Assembly (NCBI RefSeq): GCF_000011005.1
Contig: NC_013665.1
Location: forward strand, 2,271,501 to 2,335,500
Length of the DNA stretch: 64,000 bases
Direction: 5' to 3'
From: Methanocella paludicola SANAE
GTDB lineage: Archaea > Halobacteriota > Methanocellia > Methanocellales > Methanocellaceae
Positions 59,961 to 64,000 of the stretch are shown one piece after another (position 1 is the first letter of the stretch; each line of letters starts with the position of its first letter). Under the pieces are notes generated by a model. That model was not told the origin of the DNA. It did not search any database and worked only from the letters and a program-made list of their open reading frames with translations. Both the position numbers and the translations under genes were made by a program.

Positions 59961-61409
59961 ATGAGCAGATTATGCATAGGATTTGAAGTCCACCAGCCCT
60001 TCCGGCTCAACCCGGATTTTAGCAGCAGCAATGGTACCGATAGCCTGGAAAGCGCATATTTCAGCCCGCTGAACCGGGAGATACTGGAGAGAGTGGCGGA
60101 TAAGTGCTATATCCCGGCCACGAGCGCCATCCTCGAGAACCTCGATAAGGGGTTCAAGTGCGCCTTCAGCATATCGGGGACGCTGGCCGAGCAGCTCGAG
60201 AAGTGGAGGCCCGACGCGCTGGACCTCTTCAGGCAGGCGGCGGCGCATAAAAATGCCGAGATGATCGCCCAGACATATTTCCATAGCGTCGCAAGCCTTT
60301 TCGACCTGGGCGAGTTCGAGGAGCAGGTCAGGCTCCATAAGAAGATGCTAAAGTCGACGTTCGGCGCCACGCCGAAGGTCATGGAGAACACCGAGTTCAT
60401 ATTTAACGATCACATCGCCCGGTCGGCGAAAAAGCTGGGCTTCAAGGCCATCTATACTGAGGGCGTGGAGCGTGTCCTGGGGTGGCGGAGCCCGGACTAC
60501 GTGTACTCGTGCAACGGGATCAAGCTCCTCATGCGGAACTACCAGCTATCCGACGACGTGGCGTTCCGTTTTAATAATAGGGAGTGGGACCAGTACCCGC
60601 TTATGGCCGATAAGTTCGCCTCCTGGGCTGCGGCGTCGCCCGGCGATTATGTCAACGTCTTCGTGGACTACGAGACCTTCGGCGAGCACCACTGGTCGGA
60701 CTCGGGCATCTTAGAATTCTTACGCTGGCTGCCGAAGGAGTGCATGGACCGGGGCATCGAGTTCATCACGCCCTCGCAGGCTGCGGAGATACCGGCCAGG
60801 GACGAGCTGAGCGTAGAGGAGACCATCTCCTGGGCGGACGTGGAGAAGGACGCCTCTGCCTGGCTGGGCAACACCATCCAGCACACGGCCCTCAAGGCCA
60901 TCCAGAGGGCCCGCGCCTACGCGAAGGACAAGAAAATGTGGCGCTACCTGCAGACGAGCGATCATTTCTACTACATGGCCTCGAAGTTCGGCTCCTGTGC
61001 CGACGTGCACAACTACTTCAGCCCGGATGCCTGCAAGCCCTACGATTCTTTCGCCAACTACATGCGGATCGTGTCCGACTACGAGCGCCTTGCGGCGCAA
61101 AAGATGAAAAAGAAGGCTGCTGCGATGGAGCTGCGGACCGTGCCGCCGGAGGAGGCGTTCCAGTTTTACACGTCGAGCGCTTACACTGGGTTCACGGCCT
61201 ATAGCCTGGACGACCTGTGTGACCTGCTGAATTACGTGCCTAAAGACTCCGTGGAGCACCACCTGAGGAATAAGGACCTATCGAGGTGGGTGCAGGATGT
61301 GCTGGGAGACGAGGCTCTGGCCGGCCAGATGGATGCCTGTAAGAACAGGCTGGAGCTGGCCGAAGTCGCCGCGAAGAAGAGGGATGCGCTGTGGAAAAGC
61401 TTAAGATAG
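59961..61409 (+). CDS. GH57 family alpha-glucan hydrolase/transferase
   Basis: The 482-residue protein is a family 57 glycoside hydrolase (alpha-amylase or 4-alpha-glucanotransferase type). The GH57 regions are visible: IGFEVHQPFRLNP at the N-terminus, nucleophile Glu in KVMENTEFIFND, and acid-base Asp with VDYETFGEHHW. It starts an operon with two GT4 glycosyltransferases and a debranching enzyme, so it probably trims or remodels intracellular glycogen. It has no signal peptide, which fits a cytoplasmic role. Confidence 0.92.
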   Translation: MSRLCIGFEVHQPFRLNPDFSSSNGTDSLESAYFSPLNREILERVADKCYIPATSAILENLDKGFKCAFSISGTLAEQLEKWRPDALDLFRQAAAHKNAEMIAQTYFHSVASLFDLGEFEEQVRLHKKMLKSTFGATPKVMENTEFIFNDHIARSAKKLGFKAIYTEGVERVLGWRSPDYVYSCNGIKLLMRNYQLSDDVAFRFNNREWDQYPLMADKFASWAAASPGDYVNVFVDYETFGEHHWSDSGILEFLRWLPKECMDRGIEFITPSQAAEIPARDELSVEETISWADVEKDASAWLGNTIQHTALKAIQRARAYAKDKKMWRYLQTSDHFYYMASKFGSCADVHNYFSPDACKPYDSFANYMRIVSDYERLAAQKMKKKAAAMELRTVPPEEAFQFYTSSAYTGFTAYSLDDLCDLLNYVPKDSVEHHLRNKDLSRWVQDVLGDEALAGQMDACKNRLELAEVAAKKRDALWKSLR

Positions 61410-62533
61410 CGTTCTTTTGCTGGGAGTCCATTTACTCCGAGAAGATCGGCGGCCTGTCGCCTGGTGCGACCTACCTTGCGGAGACGCTTGCTAAAGAGCA
61501 CGAGGTGCATTTCTTCACCCGGGGGCGCATCGAGGAGAAGGAGATCAAGGGCGTAAATTATCACTATTGTTGGCCTTCGGCGAATAACATCGTGGATTAT
61601 TGTAAGAACATGAGCGACCGGATGGTGGAACGCTTCCGCGAGTATGACTCGCCGCCGTTCGACATTTTACACTTCCACGACTGGCACGTCGTGGAGGCGA
61701 TGCACCAGCTCAAGGACAGGAACACCGTGTTCACGTACCACTCGACGGAGTTCGGGCGCATAGGCGGCCGCTTCGGCGACTGGTGGGAGTCCAGGGAGAT
61801 CGCCGGAAAGGAGTGGTACGGGGGACTCATAGCGAAGCGCTGCACGGCCGTATCGCAAACGCTCAAGAACGAGGTCATGTGGCTCTACAAGGTGCCCGGC
61901 GATAAGATCGGCGTGGTGAATAACGGCATATTCCCGGAGGTCTACGACGCCATGATCGACGCGGGCGAGGTCAAGAAGTCCTACGGCATCCACCCGCTGG
62001 CGCCGCTGGTCTTTTTCATCGGGCGGATGGAGTACCAGAAGGGCCCTGACATGCTCGTCGACGCCATGCCCATGGTGGTCGCCAATAAGTGGGGCGCCCA
62101 GTTCATCATGGCCGGGGAGGGCAGCATGAAGCACCAGCTCGAGGAGCAGGCCCGGCGCATGGGCCTGCCGGTAAGGTTTTTAGGCTACATACCTGATTCC
62201 GAGTACGTGAGGCTCCTCCACGCGAGCGACGTGATCGTCATACCCAGCAGGAACGAGCCCTTCGGCTTAGTTTTACTGGAGGCGTGGAGCGCGAAGCGCC
62301 CGGTGGTGGCCTGCGACGTCGGAGGGCTGGCCGAGAACATCGATAATTTCGTTAACGGCGTAAAGGTACACCAGAACCCGGAGTCGATCGCCTGGGGCAT
62401 TAATTATATATTGAACGGGGGCAACGGAGTGGCCGGCTACGGATGGAACGGCTGGAAGAAGATCGACCGCATGTTCAGGTGGGATGTGAGCGCCCGGAAA
62501 ATGCTCGACATATATAAAAAGGTGTTACAGTGA
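61391..62533 (+). CDS. GT4 glycosyltransferase (glycogen synthase-like), first copy
   Basis: This 380-residue GT-B enzyme has LSPGATYLAETLAKEHEVHF as donor/acceptor loop, FFIGRMEYQKGPDMLVDAMP and the E-x7-E catalytic motif NEPFGLVLLEAW. It starts with GTG (MEKLKIAFFCWES) and overlaps the GH57 gene by 19 bases, so translation is coupled. The likely role is alpha-1,4-glucan synthesis; the donor (UDP- or ADP-glucose) is not decided by sequence. Confidence 0.9.
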   Translation: MEKLKIAFFCWESIYSEKIGGLSPGATYLAETLAKEHEVHFFTRGRIEEKEIKGVNYHYCWPSANNIVDYCKNMSDRMVERFREYDSPPFDILHFHDWHVVEAMHQLKDRNTVFTYHSTEFGRIGGRFGDWWESREIAGKEWYGGLIAKRCTAVSQTLKNEVMWLYKVPGDKIGVVNNGIFPEVYDAMIDAGEVKKSYGIHPLAPLVFFIGRMEYQKGPDMLVDAMPMVVANKWGAQFIMAGEGSMKHQLEEQARRMGLPVRFLGYIPDSEYVRLLHASDVIVIPSRNEPFGLVLLEAWSAKRPVVACDVGGLAENIDNFVNGVKVHQNPESIAWGINYILNGGNGVAGYGWNGWKKIDRMFRWDVSARKMLDIYKKVLQ

Positions 62534-63828
62534 AGCTTGCATATTTTGTTGATGAGTTCCCGCCCTTTTTCAGGGGCGGGCTTGGCACGTACGCGATGGA
62601 GATCACGAAGGAGTACATGAGGACCGGGAACGAGGTCACCGTGTTCTCGAGAAATACGGGCAACGACCCCACCCATGACGAGTGGAACGGCGTGAAGGTG
62701 CACCGCCCGAAGCTGATGAACCTGTCAGACGTGCTCTCAGTGGTCAGCCCCGGCGACGTGCAGCGCTGGGACGCCGGCGGCCAGCGGTTCTTCACGGAAA
62801 CGCTGCTTTATAACATGCTGTCGGCCTCCAAGCTGGTGAACAGCCTGGTGGCGGTCGAAAAGCAGAGCTTCGATATCCTGGTGTCCCACGACTGGCTGGC
62901 CTTTATCGCGGGCATCGTCTCAAAAAGCAACCTTGGCCTGCCTCTTGTCGTCCACTACCACTCGACCGAGCAGGGCCGTACAGGCAGCGGCTCGGCCGCC
63001 GTCAAGGATATCGAGCGCCTGGCCGCGCAGAAGGCCGACCTCATCATCACGGTAAGCTATGCCATGCGTGACGAGCTGGTCAAGCTCGGCTATCCTGAGC
63101 AGAAGATACGGGTCGTATACAATGGCGTGGACGCTAACAAGTACCGCCCGGACCTGTATTCCCCGAAGGAGCTCAAGGCGTTCCGGGAGAAGATCGGCGT
63201 CGGCGACTCGCCCATGATATTCTTCGTCGGCAGGCTCACCTGGGTGAAGGGGGCGGACACGCTCACAATGGCCATGAAGGAGATCGTCAAGGCCGTGCCC
63301 GATGCTAAGCTGGTCATCGTTGGCAAGGGCGAGCAGGAAGATATGCTCAAGCAGATCGTCACCTCGAATAACCTAGAAAAGAACGTCCTGTTCAACTTTA
63401 GCTATGTCCCCGAAGAGGAACGCCTCAAGTATTATGCCGCATGCGATGTCGCCATATTCCCCTCGAAGTACGAGCCCTTCGGCATCGTGAGCCTGGAGGC
63501 CATGTCCATGGGCAAGCCGGTCATCGTGGGCGCGGCCGGTACGTCCGGTTTCAGGGAGCAGGTCATACCGTTCGGCCCCAACATCTGCGGCTTCCACATC
63601 AACCCTCATGATCCGGGAGACGTGGCGAAGTTCACCATCATGCTGCTAAAGGACCCCGAGCTGAGGAAGAGCATGGGCATTAACGCCCGGCGGCGGGTCC
63701 TCGAGAGCTTTACCTGGGACACGGCGGCGAGCAGCACGCTGCGCGTCTATGAGGAGGCCATCGAGCTGTTTAAAAAGAAGCAGCAGGCGCTCTACGATAG
63801 CGTCTGTAAGGTGCCGCCCCCGTCATGA
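62530..63828 (+). CDS. GT4 glycosyltransferase (glycogen synthase-like), second copy
   Basis: This 432-residue GT-B enzyme begins with GTG (MKLAYFVDEFPPFFRGGLGT), the Gly-rich KxGGLxT-type loop of glycogen synthases. It has FFVGRLTWVKGADTL and the E-x7-E motif YEPFGIVSLEAMS. It overlaps the first copy by four bases (GTGA). Two synthases side by side may form a heteromeric enzyme or have different donors. Confidence 0.92.
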   Translation: MKLAYFVDEFPPFFRGGLGTYAMEITKEYMRTGNEVTVFSRNTGNDPTHDEWNGVKVHRPKLMNLSDVLSVVSPGDVQRWDAGGQRFFTETLLYNMLSASKLVNSLVAVEKQSFDILVSHDWLAFIAGIVSKSNLGLPLVVHYHSTEQGRTGSGSAAVKDIERLAAQKADLIITVSYAMRDELVKLGYPEQKIRVVYNGVDANKYRPDLYSPKELKAFREKIGVGDSPMIFFVGRLTWVKGADTLTMAMKEIVKAVPDAKLVIVGKGEQEDMLKQIVTSNNLEKNVLFNFSYVPEEERLKYYAACDVAIFPSKYEPFGIVSLEAMSMGKPVIVGAAGTSGFREQVIPFGPNICGFHINPHDPGDVAKFTIMLLKDPELRKSMGINARRRVLESFTWDTAASSTLRVYEEAIELFKKKQQALYDSVCKVPPPS

Positions 63829-64000
63829 TCACTTTCGGCGCCGACCTGCACGATCATGCGTTCGCCCGGCGCAAGGAGTTTCTTTTAACCGCCGGGGACG
63901 CCTACTGCTCGTCGTCGCTCGCAGGCAATACCCGTAAGTACCATGGTCTCTTTGTGGCCGGGCGGCGAGTGTATATATCCTGCCTTGAAGAAGAGGCAAA
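63825..64000 (+). CDS. Glycogen debranching enzyme, N-terminal fragment
   Basis: A frame starting at the ATG overlapping the previous stop (ATGA) runs to the window edge without a stop: MITFGADLHDHAFARRKEFL, then LTAGDAYCSSSLAGNTRKYH and GLFVAGRRVYISCLEEEA. The SLAGNTRKYHGL motif is the N-terminal signature of the archaeal amylo-alpha-1,6-glucosidase/glycogen debranching family. Only 58 residues are present. It completes a glycogen metabolism operon. Confidence 0.82.
   Translation, partial: MITFGADLHDHAFARRKEFLLTAGDAYCSSSLAGNTRKYHGLFVAGRRVYISCLEEEA

Overview
The window reads as chromosome from a methanogenic archaeon, most likely of the Methanocellales (Methanocella-like). The evidence is archaeal information-processing genes (TFS, PCNA, PriL, aIF1, archaeal Elp3, an archaeal RecJ-like protein, archaeal type IA topoisomerase), TATA-type promoters, short or absent leaders, mixed GGTGA/GGAGG ribosome binding sites, a truncated heterodisulfide-reductase-like CCG protein at the left edge, and many lipoproteins and secreted proteins with Pro/Thr linkers. 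The order is inferred; no 16S gene is present.

Layout. 0-7 kb: replication and transcription genes (tfs, pcn, priL), then a leftward pair of M29-like aminopeptidase and DHH/RecJ-like protein. 7-14 kb: small hypotheticals, tRNA-Val(CAC), a 550-bp palindrome, SemiSWEET, hemerythrin, DUF457 protein and topA. 14-17 kb: a PadR-controlled ABC exporter operon. 17-24 kb: an RNase H-like protein, small proteins, a long palindrome, a KGG protein, aIF1, a Ubl-JAMM-E1 fusion protein and an MFS exporter. 24-31 kb: a sulfatase island with two cytoplasmic sulfatases, an anaerobic sulfatase-maturating radical SAM enzyme, a DUF202 protein and a divergent BASS transporter. 31-35 kb: secreted proteins, a PaaK/F390-synthetase-like ligase, TspO and a fasciclin protein. 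35-36.4 kb: an A+T-rich pocket beside tRNA-Leu(CAG) with two tiny coupled genes and a strongly structured non-coding segment. 36.5-46 kb: a degenerate secreted peptidase, Hsp20, a rhodanese, ALDH, lipoproteins, two abutting M24 peptidases and a membrane-tethered winged-helix protein. 46-59 kb: elp3, a TPR membrane protein coupled to rubrerythrin, ychF, an FKBP lipoprotein, cyclase plus PfkB kinase, a DNA glycosylase-like protein, DUF4097 and AIM24 proteins, and an MFS transporter. 60-64 kb: a tightly overlapped glycogen/alpha-glucan operon (GH57, two GT4 enzymes, start of a debranching enzyme).

Most notable. (1) A single polypeptide (20997-22448) carrying, in order, a multiubiquitin-like beta-grasp domain, a JAMM peptidase with intact HxH...S..D, and an E1/ThiF domain: a candidate self-contained ubiquitin-like system. 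(2) Four long imperfect palindromes (315-550 bp). Three belong to one sequence family with a shared inverted terminus, and all three of these lie between convergent genes. (3) The sulfatase island, unusual for a methanogen. (4) A multi-hairpin candidate RNA next to tRNA-Leu. No CRISPR array, rRNA, transposase or integrase was seen.
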